A DNA stretch of 64,000 bases. Source: Pisolithus tinctorius. Its lineage: Eukaryota > Basidiomycota > Agaricomycetes > Boletales > Pisolithaceae. The stretch covers positions 2,046,001-2,110,000 of the forward strand of contig JANFAH010000004.1 in assembly GCA_024663395.1 (NCBI GenBank), written 5' to 3'. The notes beneath the pieces are model-generated. The model ran no database searches. It was not told where the DNA came from and saw only the letters and a program-made list of their open reading frames with translations. Below are positions 48,178 through 60,676 of this stretch, piece after piece; the stretch's first letter is position 1, and each line of letters starts with the position of its first letter. The position numbers were made by a program, and so were the translations under genes.

Positions 48178-50928
48178 TCACAAGGCCCCTTTCCCAGCGT
48201 CTTCCTTCAGACTCACTACCCTGTTTAGGACTAAGTAATCTCCCTGTGTTGCACCTGTTGCGGTGTTGGGTTGGTCGAGCATGGCGACTCGTGCGTCCTT
48301 GTCCAGTGCGAAATATGCAACGCGGAGACCCTGGAAGCGAATGCACTCTTTGCCGACCAGTCGCTCGGGTGTGACCGCTAGTGATCGCATTTTCTCGATT
48401 CGCGATCGGCTCTCCTCCAGAGCTTTCCTCATAGATTCCCGAGCCAATGGCCAAAACCCGATTTCAACCATGGCTCCCTGGATGACCTCCATACTCTTGG
48501 AATTGATGTCGGCCCTGAAATCCGGAACAGCAGCTAGCGGATTATCGCTTTTGAATAGTGGATAGAAGAGACGGGTTTCGTCGACCCGAACCGGACTCCT
48601 AGATGGAGCGTATTCGGCAACCCACTGAATGAACGCCTTTGGCTTCCGGGTGTCATGATGTTCCAGGCGGCAGATGACTTCTGTTACTTGACCGGTGGTT
48701 GCATCTTTGACGTACGACGTACATGTGATAGGATGCGGTGCCTGGAAAAGACCCACTGTCTTTCCGGGTGCGAGGCGGAAATAGTCTTTGGAGTCCTCGA
48801 GTCTGAAATCGTCGGTATCGATGTAGATAGTTCGGGTGAACGGGACAATGGAAGTTCCGAGCTCTGGAACTTTGGGATGTAATGGTTTCTCGATCATAAG
48901 CACGTAATCCTCCGGTAGGTTTTCAAGGGTTACTTTGAGGGGCCGAAGTACCATGAGAAGCCGCGGAACGCTTCCTTCCAAATATTGTCTGACACTCTGC
49001 TCAAAACGCACTATCTGGATGTTGGAAGCTGCAGTAGAAACCCCTAGAGAGCTCACGAAATTAAGGATGGCCTCCGGGGGCACTCCCCGACGTCGAAGGG
49101 CGATGACTGTGTATAGCCGCGGGTCATCCCAGCCTGAAACGTATTTCTCCTCCACCAACTGCAGCAGTTTGCGTTTTGAGTTGATCGTTCCCTGAATATT
49201 CAATCTGCCGTATTCTGATTGCCTTGGCTTATACACCTCGAGGGCATCACACAACCACTCATAAGATTGACGGGAAGCAATAAACTCGGTGGTACACAGT
49301 GAATGCCTATCCAAAGGTCATTGTCATCAGGCTGTGAGGGATAAGGATTCCTTACGAGATGTTCTCGAAGCTATCAACAAGACAGTGAGTGAAGTCGTAT
49401 GTTGGGTATATTTTCCACTTTGGTCCAGTGCGATGGTGAGGAGCATCTAGAACGCGATAAGCGGGGAGGTCCCACATTTGTGGGTTGCCATCGGACAGAT
49501 CTTGTTTCATTCGCAAGAACGCCTCTTTCGGGCGGTAGTGTCCATCCCTCATCCTCCGGAATTCCGTTAATGACTCTTCCACGGGCCTCGATCGGTGGAT
49601 ACAGGCCTTGGGACTGGAGACCTTTTCGCCACGGTCCGCTTTAATCTGTTCCTCTAAGCACTGGTTAGGAACGGGCAGCCATCCCAGCAATATGAACTCA
49701 CGTGAGCAATGGCATACATAGGCTTTGTCACGTTTGATTAGATCCTCAGCCAGGGCGTACAATTCGTCGAAATAATCGCTCGAGTAGGTTATTTTCCATG
49801 GTTCGAAGCCTAGCCAGTGAACGACTTCTATTATGCTGTCAAAGTACCGCCCTTCCTCTTTCTCGGGGTTGGTATCGTCGAAACGAAGGTAGCAATTCCC
49901 ATCGTGATGTGCTGCATAGCCGAAATTGACGAATATTGCCTTGCAATGACCAACGTGCAAGTAGCCATTCGGCTCCGGAGGGAAACGAGTGAACACTCGG
50001 CCTCCTGTCGCAGCTAGGTGCTGCTCGCGGAGATGTGGGTGAATCTGAGGATTACCTCCGGGTTTATGGAGGGAACCCAAGAAACCTTCTTCAAATACGA
50101 CTCTCCTGGCTCGAGCACTTTGTGCCGGATCATACTCAGACACAGATGACTTGCTGGTATCGAGTGTATCTGTGGGGGGGATCTCTTTCTGCGTTCCCAA
50201 AAGCATATCAGTGCAACGTAGGAAACAACATTTCAGTCAGTGATACTCACTTTCGCCTTGGGTTTGGCCCCTTCTTTGGGTCCAAATTTCTCGGTGAAAA
50301 CGCGCTCTACCGCATTTTTGATATCAAGAGGATTCGCCCAGCGGAGAGCAGGGATATTCTTGACACCACCGATAACGGCACCTAGATACGACCAGTTAGA
50401 AGCGTTATTCACGTCCACGTATTGTTTGACATGGTCCTCGAGTTGTGCAGCAGTTATTGTAAAACCTGTCCCAAAAAATGAACAGGCATCTGGGTGACCA
50501 TGGATGAATAACTTGCCGACACCGCATGTAGCGTTGAAATCGCCCTCGTCGACTGGGACCGCGTGTGCTTCGAAGTACTTCACGGCCACTGTAGGATATG
50601 CTTAACGATCACGGACATGAGAGAAGGCACGCGACCACAGACCATTGACCTGATCCACCGACTTGAGCTTCTCCTCAAGGATCGCCTTCGTGATGTACGC
50701 GCGTGCTTCAATTCCGGCATTCTGGGCCTTTCCGAGTTGCAATGCTAGTGCTGAAACGAGGACAGCCTGCTTCTCTGAAAGCCCGGCTGACACAAGATTG
50801 TGGGAGAGAATGAGATCACGAAGGATGGCAGCACCCTTGACGTTTTTTGCCGCCTCCACCGCCTTGGACTGGGGCAAGCCGGCCGACTTGAAGAGAGAAA
50901 CAAAATCCTCTGAGGACGGAGAGGTCAT
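48178..50928 (-). CDS. GLN4: Glutaminyl-tRNA synthetase (cytoplasmic)
   Basis: Class I synthetase charging tRNA-Gln. The start is set at 50928 ([13 protein letters not shown]). The N-terminal eukaryote-specific helical domain ([34 protein letters not shown]) is followed by a linker and the catalytic core. [21 protein letters not shown] contains the HVGH form of the HIGH motif, and [12 protein letters not shown] follows. A late exon has [37 protein letters not shown] and [10 protein letters not shown], the KMSKS-type loop. The anticodon-binding beta-barrels end at DAGKGAL, with the stop at 48178. About six introns are needed. It converges on CFT2, with 71 bp between stops. Confidence 0.95.
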
Positions 50929-51355
50929 TGGTGCTGATATCACCACGATCGATGGTACTACGCGGAAGTCATTTTGCAGTCACCACTTATCTACGTTGCC
51001 TATTCTGGGTAATCTGATCGCAGCGGAGCACCTCGGGAATCTTCACATCCCGAAGGCCTCAAATGTAATCGGGCAAAGGCAGCGGAGGACACCCATGAGA
51101 GTCGGAAACAAGACGAAAGTCATTGCATCCTTTCAAACAGTACTGTAAGATCCCATCTACTAATGTATCACAATATATATATCGCCATTTGCCTAATCTC
51201 TTTGACGTTGGAACGCACTGACAACTGGGGGGGTTATGTTGCGCGATCTGTATTGGTAAGTACACATGTCACGAAGAGGCTAAAGGAAGCATAAATATCC
51301 ATAAGAACACCACCGCAATGGGACCAAATAAGCGAAGAAGAGTATGAACCAAATT
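50929..51355. other. Intergenic region upstream of GLN4
   Basis: About 430 bp of promoter for GLN4 and 3' UTR of the mucin-like gene. It includes a short TA-rich run (AATATATATATCG) near 51171-51182. No gene was seen. Confidence 0.45.
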
Positions 51356-52610
51356 CTACAGGGCCTCGCCTGGAGGTCCAGGGGTATCAATGATGCCAGT
51401 ATAGAAGGAGTCTACCGACAGGCGGAGATCCGCAGGGCTGTCCACAGGAACCATTTGTGAGGTCTGCTGGTTAGATGGCTGCGATACGTTTTGAATATCA
51501 CCAGAGTACGGGTGCGGTTGACCGAGGTCAACGCCTACGAAATCATGTGGATTTGGCAGGTTCCCGAGATCTTGGGGGTGTGAGAAGCCATATCCTTGCG
51601 CAGCGTACGCGTGCTGACCATAGTAGCTAGCCTGTATGTGTGGAGCGTGCGTTGCATCATAGCCATAATCAGGATAATATGTGGCTGGAGGAGCAGAGAC
51701 AGCCATCGGGTCTCCGTAGTGACCTATCTCAGTAGGGGTGGGGTCGTCTTCGATGGTATGTCTCGACTGAAATTGAGGTTCTGATTCGACATGATGTTTG
51801 TCGAAAAATTCTATGTCATCGTCATCTTGTCTCGAACGACGGCGTTTGGCAATGAACATGCCAACTCCGATAACACCTGCAAGTCCGAAAAGACCAGCCA
51901 CAGTGAAGGTACCGGCAACTGCACCAGTATTAGAAAAGAAACTGTTTGGCATTGAGTACCCATGATACACCTTTAGGAGGACTAACTCTTACCCGGACGA
52001 CGACTGCCCGGACGCAGAGGACGAACTGCTCGGAGCGGGTGTAGTAAGGGTCACAGTCACACCAGAGGAATCCCCAGAGCCACCGGACCCTGAATATGCA
52101 GAATGTGTCGCGACGGGAGCAAGATATGCAGACGTAGAAGTTGACGACGTCGCAGACTGGGCGGCGCTAAATCCAGGTGTTACTTCGGAGGGTACACGAC
52201 AAGTCAATATGAACGTACGGGGTGGATGAAGAGGTTGTAGTAGACGCTGCAGACGATGTTGCAACCTGACTCGGTGACTGGGAAGTAAGCGCGGCTACAG
52301 GCTGTGACGTAGAAGTCGTAGGTGTCGCCAAGGGAATGCTAGACTGAGTAGAAGTGGGGAGCGAAAGCAGGGACGTCTGGAGTGCGACAGAAGGCAACGA
52401 AATGGATGCCACGGAAGTAGGAAGAACTCCCGACGTATCAACCGAAATACTGGTAAGAGACCCCAATAAATCGGAGAGCGTCAGGGAAGAGTCGAGCCTC
52501 TTGTGCCTCAAACGAGCGGGTGACGGATACGCATTGCGAGCTTGTGAAAGGGCGACGGTAAAGGAGAGTAAGGAAATACAAAGGAATGTCGGTGCGCGGC
52601 TGGGACGCAT
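51356..52610 (-). CDS. Mucin-like single-pass membrane protein (Mid2/Wsc-type architecture)
   Basis: Probable surface sensor or wall protein. The start at 52610 gives a signal peptide (MRPSRAPTFLCISLLSFTVA). A Ser/Thr-rich, presumably O-glycosylated ectodomain spans two exons (LATPTTSTSQPVAAL, STPYV, GVTVTLTTPAPSS). After an intron near 51965-52000 a transmembrane helix follows (GTFTVAGLFGLAGVIGVGMF), with basic stop-transfer residues AKRRRSR. The cytoplasmic tail of about 150 residues is acidic at first, then rich in Pro, Tyr and Gln, ending in DTPGPPGEAL at 51356. The layout matches fungal wall-stress sensors such as Mid2, but no sequence family is recognised and no WSC Cys domain is present. 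Confidence 0.72.
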
Positions 52611-52813
52611 TTTGTCTCGGAGGGCAGGGGAGGGGAGGAGGAGGAGACTCTTGCAAAATCCCCTTGTTGCCAAGTGTATTACAGTCAATAATTAAAAGAT
52701 GTGTCACATCACTGATCAAATTCATATTCAAATGTTTTGACTGTGTTACATCGTCACGTGCCCTCCGTCGACGACTTGTCCACAAGCAAGCAAGCTCATT
52801 AGCGAGAATATCT

Positions 52814-54663
52814 ATGACCGCCGTCTCAGCAGCAGATCTCCGCAGTGCCCTCTCGCTGCCAGCCACAGCGCCGAGCCAATCTCAGCTCCGAAAATCTGCA
52901 CCACAGCCATCCAAGAAACCTGAAGGCATATCCCGCGAACTCTATGCTCTCATAGGTCCCTCCGCACCCTCTCTCGCTGCAAACCTTGCCAAACCGAGGC
53001 TCAAGCAGAAACCAAACTTCAGTGGTCGAGGAACTACTAAATGGTATGTTTCTGCTAGTTTGTCCGTTGCTGTGCACTGACACTGTAGTAGGGAGTGGAG
53101 GCCCATCGGCCATCCCGCTCGAGGAGACACTTTGCAACTCGGGCACTGGGTAAAAGCGAACGAACCAGACAACGGTAAGTAGGCGTCTGTGAGATCATGG
53201 ATCTTGGTCATACTTTCTTCAGAGTACTCGTTCGCAAAGTACGATGTACAACCAGCCAAGTACACCTATTCCGACGAAGAGTACTCCACACTCTTGGAAG
53301 GTCTGTTCGTCCGTGTCCTCCACATCTCGTTATCTCAATCTTAATAGACAATGAATGGTCCAAGGAGGAAACGGATTACTTGTTCAATATCGCACACGAC
53401 TATGACCTCAGATGGTATGTCATACATGACCGCTACGAATTCCTAGATGGTCCTCCACGCGCAATAGAGGTAAATATTCCATATCTTGCGCGCGCCAGCA
53501 GAGTGGAATGAGATCATAAAAGGATCTCAAAGACAGATACTATAGTTGCTGTAGAAAGCTCATTCGGAGTCGCCCGTGGTCGGGCGACGAGGCAAGCAAG
53601 TCTCAGTTGCTCAACAACTATCAGTTCGACAAAGGTCTCCCTCAATGGTACTATTCTTCCTTTGAAGACTAACACATCTCGGCAGAACGCGAAAAAATGC
53701 GGAAAAATTACATCGCAAGCCTCGAGGAGCGAACGCAGGAGGAAATCGCCGAGGAGGAAGCGTTGTTCATCGAGCTGAAGCGGTTGGAGCAAAACGAACG
53801 CAAGTTCAGGAAAGAGCGGGACGAGTTGCTTCGTACTCTACTTGGAATCGACTCTGGGTTACCTGACATTGTTGCGGAAGAAGAGGGTCCCGCTTCGCTT
53901 TCTACGGACGGCCTTAAGAAAAAGAAGAAGGGAACAATGGACCTGGACATTCCTCCGACTCCCACCAATGTCGTATCCTTAGGACCTCCCGCGACCAAAC
54001 GACCGCAATCTGCAAAAGCCGCCGTTTATGGTGAGCGCATTGTTTTACTTCCGTTCAACTAACTTTCATTATGCATCAGACGAGAAACATTGCATCATGC
54101 GTGTCGAGCCGCCAGTAACGGCCACCACGAAAACGACACACGTCCCAGTGCACTTGCGTAGCTTTAAGCTCCCAATTCCAAAGGCAACCATTGCACCGAA
54201 GGTAACTCAGGCACTTGCAGAAATCGGGGTCACGCATTCCCGCTTGGTTATGCCCACTCGCGAAAACTGTGCCAAACTCGAGTCCCTCCTGGAGACGACC
54301 ACAGCATTGATCGACACCAAGAAGATCGTGGACAAGGTGGAGCAAGACATTCGGGTTTTGAGAGCAAGGCTAGGATTAAGGGAAAGCGAAGGCGCTAATG
54401 GAGATACACAAGAGTCAATGCAGATGATGGACGTGGACGAATCGAAGGATGGAAGCGTAAACAAAGAAGGCGAGATAGATGGAAGATCGCAGAGTGTGGT
54501 CAGCACGAAGAGTGGACGGGGCCGAAAACAGGTGCGTGCTTCAACATACAAGTATACACATGACTGGAGGTGGTTTTCCTAGTCACGTCGGTCTATGTCT
54601 GTGTCTTCGATAGACACTTCTGCATCTACCCGGGCTGGTACGAAGCGACAGAAGAGAGGTTAG
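52814..54663 (+). CDS. SWC4: SWR1/NuA4 complex subunit Swc4 (DMAP1 homologue)
   Basis: Chromatin remodelling subunit shared by SWR1 and NuA4. The start at 52814 (MTAVSAADLRSALSLP) leads to GISRELYALIGPSAPSL. Short exons then give WEWRPIGHPARGDTLQL, EYSFAKYDVQPAKYTYSDEE, and the SANT-like block NEWSKEETDYLFNIAHDYDL, RWYVIHDRYEF. DLKDRYYSCCRKLIRSRPW, SKSQLLNNYQFDK and MRKNYIASLEERTQEEIAEE follow. A coiled coil and the C-terminal DMAP1-type region (FKLPIPKATIAPKVTQALAE, RENCAKLESLLETTTALID) end with a basic tail and the stop at 54661-54663. About seven introns of roughly 50-70 nt are inferred. It diverges from the mucin-like gene, with 203 bp between starts. Confidence 0.9.
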
Positions 54664-55013
54664 ATTTTCAGATATGCGGCGGCTTGTACATGTACAACCA
54701 CATCACAGCTTGCAACACCAGTTACTGGCATGTATTTACGTAGACAGAACAGCACCTATCATCTGTTGTTGCACTCAGTCCTACACTTTTTGCTGTTTGA
54801 GGTTTAACAGGCACGTAGCTGGGACTTGTGTTGGAATGAAGTTATTCAAGAATTTGCAAAACCCATACATCTGGTATGCCAAGTTCGTATGTATGTACTT
54901 AGATCAGCGTGCCGCCTACAGTAGGCTAGTTGGGAACATGTTCACAGGAGATTCCATAAGGCTTAGTGATGCCGGCGAAGCAAACAAGCAAAAGTTCCTT
55001 CTGGCCTGACGCA
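54664..55013. other. Intergenic region between SWC4 and VTC1
   Basis: About 350 bp between convergent stops. One open frame runs through part of it but has no splice support or similarity that I recognise. Confidence 0.45.
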
Positions 55014-55611
55014 TCACTCTTGCGTAAACCGGAGAACGAAATTCACGATGATGGCAACTTCAAAAATAAAAATCAACTACCTGACAGTTTGACAGGTAAG
55101 CATGCACTCACTCAGTAGCGCCACACATAGGAGAGTCTGTGCAAGGATTTAGATTTTAGAAGACCTACAAAAGGATGAGATCTAGACCACCTACCGGACC
55201 AACTCTATCATCATACGGACCACGACCTCCGCGGCGGATAGACGCCCCTCTCCAGTGATAGGTGTATAATGCATAGATCATAACAGCCATAGCTGGGCGC
55301 GATGAGCGAATTACGCGTGACGAGGGTTCACATTGTACTTACCCACTACGGAAAACATCGCGGCGCTGATCCTTCCCACCTGGACATCGCAACTCATCTG
55401 TCAGTTAAAATGAACGACGAGAGATGATTGCGACTATACCGACCTTGTCACCGAAATTAAGCAAACCTACGGCAAGTCCACCGAGGACGACTGTGAAGTG
55501 GAGCCATGACAGAAAGGTGCGTTCGTTGGCAAACGATACCTTTGGTTCTACCCGGATGGGGAGCGCGATTCGTTTGGATGCTGTACGCTGGAGGAGGGGC
55601 TGGGTAGACAT
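55014..55611 (-). CDS. VTC1: Vacuolar transporter chaperone subunit VTC1
   Basis: Small membrane subunit of the VTC polyphosphate polymerase at the vacuole. The start at 55611 ([18 protein letters not shown]) is followed by [19 protein letters not shown] and [17 protein letters not shown]. Short introns lead to [60 protein letters not shown] and LRFTQE, with the stop at 55014. The three transmembrane helices and the NERTFLSWL motif are diagnostic. The protein is about 125 residues, the normal length. Upstream ATGs in the same frame lie in a non-conserved leader and were not used. Confidence 0.92.
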
Positions 55612-56079
55612 CGTTTTATCTGACCTGTCGTCACGGGTCCTCGCTGGGAAATAACCTTTGTATGTGGCTGGACCCATCTTTCCACGCCTTCCAACGACTT
55701 GCCTTGCTTGACCAGATTTTCTCCCAGCAACCACTCAACTCAACCTTGCGTGGGAACCGACTCACCGGACCACACCGGCCGATAACTTACATTAGCGTGC
55801 TTCCACCATAGCAAAGTGGCTAGTACTTTATGAAAGGCTTTTGCTACTATCCACCCGATGTCGGCTTCGTGTGCAAGACGTACATTTAGGGAACAAATAC
55901 ATGCCTCAAAGCTGATGACAATGTCTTGATAGCCCCTGAATTCACCCAGACCAATACCCTGCCCCCAAACCGTAATCGACATCCTGGCTTTCCCCGATGC
56001 AAGCAAGGTCCCGGTAGTATTCCAGGATCGCGTAAGTTGTGCAAATGGTGAGTCTTATGTTGTGTCATTACAAACCCGA
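55612..56079. other. Intergenic region upstream of VTC1
   Basis: About 470 bp containing the VTC1 promoter and the 3' end of the TPR-HET gene. Frames present are short and unsupported. Confidence 0.4.
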
Positions 56080-59000
56080 CTATACAATTTCCGGGATCAA
56101 AACTTCACAGTCCAAAACACTATCAAGATCCTGAATACGAGCGACGATTGCACAATCACTCGCGACCCTCTTATATTCGTTGTGGGGCAACCTCCTCAGC
56201 AGGAGCGCGTTGGACGGCCTCCCGAGGTGTTCCAACATCTTCTTACACATGGTGTTGTTATCACTGTCCACCTGCGCTTCAAGGGATTTTATATGCCAAG
56301 GACGAATGAGGACATATGGACTGGAAGTCTTCTCAAGATCGACCGACAGTGCGACCTCGAGGGGTTGCAATTGCGATGCGTGAATCTCATAGACGCGACG
56401 TGGGGGGCTTGTCGAACACCGCAGCAATTTGACCGCCGTGACCCAGTGGGCAATGGGAGGCAACGTAAGCCTCCGATTGAGGAATTGTGCACGGGGTAAC
56501 TTGGCAAGAGTTTCGTACAACTTCAGTGCCTTTTCAAGCTCGGCGTCCTTGTATTTGTCAGTGTCACTGGGAATCAATGGTATATGAGGCACTGTTTTGT
56601 ATGGCGCGAGCTTGGCAGGGAAACAACTGTGAAAAGCGGACGCCTCTCCAACCCAATCCAAAACTGAAACATCTCCAGACTGTGATATGATTTCCGCTAG
56701 GAGGCGTCCTAGCGCGTTCTCCGCAGATTCACCATAGAGAACTGGCAAGTGGACCTTGAAAATACCAAAAAGAGAATAGGCAATATCTTCTGGCCGAGTG
56801 GTACGACGACCTGATGCCCACTGAAGCCTCGATCGGGCATCATCCATGCCTGGGTAAAAATTCGTAAGATGTTGTTCCGCTATTCCTGTTGCCTTCTGAA
56901 GCTCTGCTAGCACAGCAGGATCTGTTTTGTGATTCGCCACGTCATGGTTCATGAAGAGCGACCAGTCCTGCATATAGAACAATACGATCGGCGAAGCCAG
57001 TAATTCTTGGAGAGTCCAGCCCCGCTTGAACCACATGCTATCTGCAAGCGAACCAGCCTCTGAGACGTCGGAGAGGTGTACAAGCGTCAGGGAGGACCAG
57101 CGATACCACGAAAACATGGAACCGATGGCTTCTTGAAGTTCAGCACTGCTATCTTTGTCGATGCAACAAGTGTCGCTCCATGCCCACAAGAAACCACGTC
57201 CGAGAGCATGAATACAGAACTCTTGGACCTTTCCCAGGCCATCCATGCCATCTAAATCATAGACGCTTGTACCTTCAACGTCGCGTAGTAACGGCTCGCC
57301 ACTCCCCCACCTGTGGGATAGCGTAGCATATTGAAAGTATTTGGAGACCTCTTTACGGATCTCCGCTTCGCCTGGCTCGCCATCAGATGCAGACACCAAC
57401 GAAAGTAGCCGGCTGTATTGAGGACTGGCCTCGAAATGAGATAGCTGCGCATCTCGATTGCACACAGTACCTGTTGCCGTATACAAGAGTCGCGTTGGGA
57501 TGTTATCGAATGTTTCGAAGACAATGCTCCTAATTAACTGCTTGATATCGCAGCTCGAGGCACCAGTCATCTTTATGGGGACTCGAGTACCCCGTTTTCT
57601 GACTTTCGCTCCAAGGTAATTCGTAAGACGGTCCTGGGACAGTGGGCGATCTGGGTGCCCAGGGGCGCAGAGTGTGAAGGCGGCACGCCCGAGCTTGATT
57701 GCCTCCTCTATGTCGGCCACCAAACCCAGTTTCTGGAATTTTTCGCAAAGGCAATCGGCGAGGCTGAGAAGAGGTCTGGATTGATCTTGCAAGGGCGCAC
57801 GTTCTAAAGTAGCCCGGCGGAGAGTTATGACCTCTTCCAGATCGGCCATGGCACCTTTCCTCCTGAAGCGCTCGTAGAGGCAGTCGACGAGTTTGGCAAG
57901 AATTGGTTGCCACTCTGGGTCATCCTGGGTTATGGATTCCAACGCAGTCCGTCTAAGGGTGATGATTTCATTCAAGTACGCCTTGTCATCTTCCCCCCTA
58001 AGCCGATCAGAAAGGCAATCAGCCAGATCGGACAGGGTTGTGAAGCGATTTGGGTGTTCAGGGGGAGTGATTTCCAAAACGGCACGTTGGATGATGGTAA
58101 CTTCCGTTAGATCTGTCACATCGCCTTCCTTCTTGAATCGCTCACTAAGGCGACTACTGAGCTCGAGGAGAGTCGGTCGTCTCCTCAGATCTCCCATGGG
58201 CATACTTTCCAACAGAGCTCTTGTGTGCTCGATGACCTCGTCATATTCGTTTTCGAAACCCCAGAATAGTTTCTCTGCTTCCCACCACTCTACCACACGG
58301 CTAAGGCTAGCGATGGCAAGGAGTACCTGCACATACCAACGGCGCCCGGGCCGATCTGGATAGTGGTCCCAAATCATTCCTATGGTTTGTACACGCTGAA
58401 CAAGTGATTCACATATATTCGGTTGTGCCTCCAGCTGGGCGATGGACATCTCCGTTACATCTGTGGCAATACCTATGAGCCCGTACAGTGCGAAGATGAG
58501 AGGATCGGTGGGATCATTTATTAGTATGGGCGAGGACGTGCAATTGACGGAAGTCGAAGTCGCAGCGCTACCGCGGTTTGTAGTAGGAGGGGAAAGTGAG
58601 GGAGATTCTGATGTTGAGTCCTTGGCGGTAGAACTACCTGAAGGGACGCGCAAGGAGGATGGAGACCTAGACACTACAAAGAGGCCCAGGAAATCAGGCC
58701 CGATAAGTTAGGAGGGAAACTACTTTACTCGTACCGTTTGGAGACGCCCAATGTCGAGAATGACGGTAGTCACATTTTACATCGTAGGCACTATCGTCTG
58801 CCGGGGACGCAGGGCGGGTCACTGCAAACAGTTCACGCATGTCGTCAAAGTCGCTATGCTGAGACCTCCTGTCGACATCTCTGTCGCGATCGTGATAGTC
58901 AATGTCGCCGTTCTGTTCGCCTTCGCATCTCTCCTCAAAGAGTGAGGTGATACTATATATTACTTGGCGGAGTTCGCGATCGCAGTCTGCCTTTGCAGCC

Positions 59001-59152
59001 TTCAGACGACGAGTAACGTGTCGTCTGACGAAGGGCATAGAGACGGTGTTGGAGGTGGTTGCATTTGACTGGATTGGTGGACTGAAGACAGGGTTTTCAA
59101 CGACACCGGCGGGCTGAGCTGAGGACAGGGGACGACTGAATGAGCCGGACAT
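56080..59152 (-). CDS. TPR-HET domain protein (candidate allorecognition or cell-death gene)
   Basis: Large HET-domain protein, modelled at 1003 residues. The long open exon (58673-56080) has no ATG start; its first possible codon is GTG. A 61 nt intron (58674-58734, GTACGAG, CTAAC branch site, TTTGTAG) joins it in frame to an upstream exon starting at ATG 59152 (MSGSFSRPLSSAQ). After a linker, four TPR-like repeats of about 45 residues lie at about 290-490 (TLSDLADCLSDRLRG, KLVDCLYERFRRKG). The HET domain lies at about 585-710 (YFQYATLSHRWG, WSDTCCIDKDSSAEL, WFKRGWTLQELLASP). A C-terminal region follows (AYSLFGIFKVHLPVLYGE). HET domains mediate heterokaryon incompatibility in ascomycetes; the role here is inference. 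Confidence 0.8.
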
Positions 59153-59401
59153 GTAGACCCCGGTGAGCTGGATAATCAAGCAGGTTAATATGAGCGATCG
59201 CAGAACCGAGCAGCGGTGCGCACCCGAGAGTAATGACAAGACTACAATACAAAGGGAACGGACACAGTTGTGGGCTGAGGACGACTTGTAAAGGACTCGG
59301 GCGAGACGAGTCAAGGCGGATAATGTCAGCCTATAAGATTGGCGCCGGGGCACTCGCGGAGCTATTAGCATAACCTCGGCGACTGGCAACCCCACTACGC
59401 A

Positions 59402-60588
59402 ATGCTAAGTCGTTTTCCAGTATTCCAGTCGCGCATATCATGCAGTAGGATCATCATACGGCGATCTCTTTCCTCGAACCCAGCAGAGGCGTTCATACAA
59501 CCTCTCCGGTCAGATCCGGGGATTGCTTGCCTGTTCCTCAACAAGCCCCAGACCAAGAATGCAATCTCCAAGAGGATGCTGCAGGTTGCGTTGGCATAGC
59601 TTACTTCCCTTTCTTATACTTCTGACTCCCGCTCCAGGAACTCCAAGAATGTCTGTACACCGCCAAGTTCGACAAGAGGTATACAACTCAAAACCGCTGG
59701 CATCCTTTTCGTTGGCTCATAGTTCAACCAGCATCCGTGCACTTGTCGTACGGTCAACGAGTGCAAATGCCTTCTGTGCAGGTGCCGATTTAGCTGAACG
59801 ACGCACCATGTCACCAATGGACGTTAACAAGTTCCTCGCCGATCTTCGCTCGACGCTGGGTCAACTCGAAGCTCTCCCGATGCCTACCATCGCTGCAATA
59901 GACGGACCGGCGCTCGGAGGTGGTCTTGAACTGAGCTTTGCCTGTGACTTGCGGGTAGTAGGTATGTCATGCCTGCGGAACCATTATGTGGATTGCCCTC
60001 GAGACCATTAGATAGGACACGACGTAACCAAAATCGGACTTCCTGAGACGCGTCTTGGGATTATTCCTGGTGCTGGGGGCACTCAGCGTGCTGTACGGCT
60101 CCTTGGGTTGGCCAAAGCGAAGGATCTCATCTTCACTGCGCGAATGCTGACAGCTACTGAAGCTCTCCAATGGGGTGAGCTTTCGACACTGTTTTCTGTC
60201 TACTGGCACCCCTGATGCCTTGTAGGGGTAGTCGATTATGTATCTACTGCACCATCCACAGGGTTCGATCGTGCACTCGAACTCGCACGAGATATCGCAA
60301 AGAGTGGTAAGTCACTACCGTCTGAAACACACGTTTTTCGCAGCTGGATACTCGGCATTCCGTAGCACCTTTGGCACTCCGCGCGGCTAAGCAGGCCGTA
60401 TCACGCGCAGTGGACTTGCCGCTGGAGTCCGGTAGGATGCTACTTTCTCACTCATTCCTCTTGGCTCATGGATGCCAGGGTTGGATTTTGAGAGAGCCTC
60501 GTATGAAGTGCTCCTCGGCACCAAAGACCGCATCGAGGCCCTCGAGGCGTTCAAAGAGAAGAGGTTGCCAGTGTTTAAAGGCGAGTAG
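59402..60588 (+). CDS. Mitochondrial enoyl-CoA hydratase/isomerase family (AUH-like)
   Basis: Crotonase-fold enzyme with a likely mitochondrial presequence ([20 protein letters not shown]). Exons give [49 protein letters not shown] (oxyanion-hole strand), [20 protein letters not shown] and [18 protein letters not shown]. Both catalytic-position Glu residues (GGLELS and PETRLG) are present. The last exons contain [32 protein letters not shown] and RLPVFKGE, with the stop at 60588. The pattern fits AUH-type methylglutaconyl-CoA hydratase of leucine breakdown better than short-chain enoyl-CoA hydratase, but substrate choice cannot be settled by eye. About five introns are inferred. Confidence 0.86.
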
Positions 60589-60676
60589 AACGCTAGGTAA
60601 AATCTATTAAGTTACAACATGTCAAACAAATACTGTGATAACGAGAGGCTGCAAATAGGTAATTCTGGCGAACAAG

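Noticed and set aside
57893..58363. 156-codon plus-strand frame opposite the HET gene
   Set aside because: It is antisense to a conserved TPR region, with no ATG context or similarity.
58674..58674. GTG start for the long HET exon
   Set aside because: Nuclear fungal genes rarely use GTG, and a canonical in-frame intron directly precedes this position.
59153..59371. N-terminal extension of the HET gene with a hydrophobic helix from ATG 59371
   Set aside because: It would leave only 30 bp to the divergent hydratase start, and the extension looks like promoter or leader rather than a targeting sequence; not excluded.
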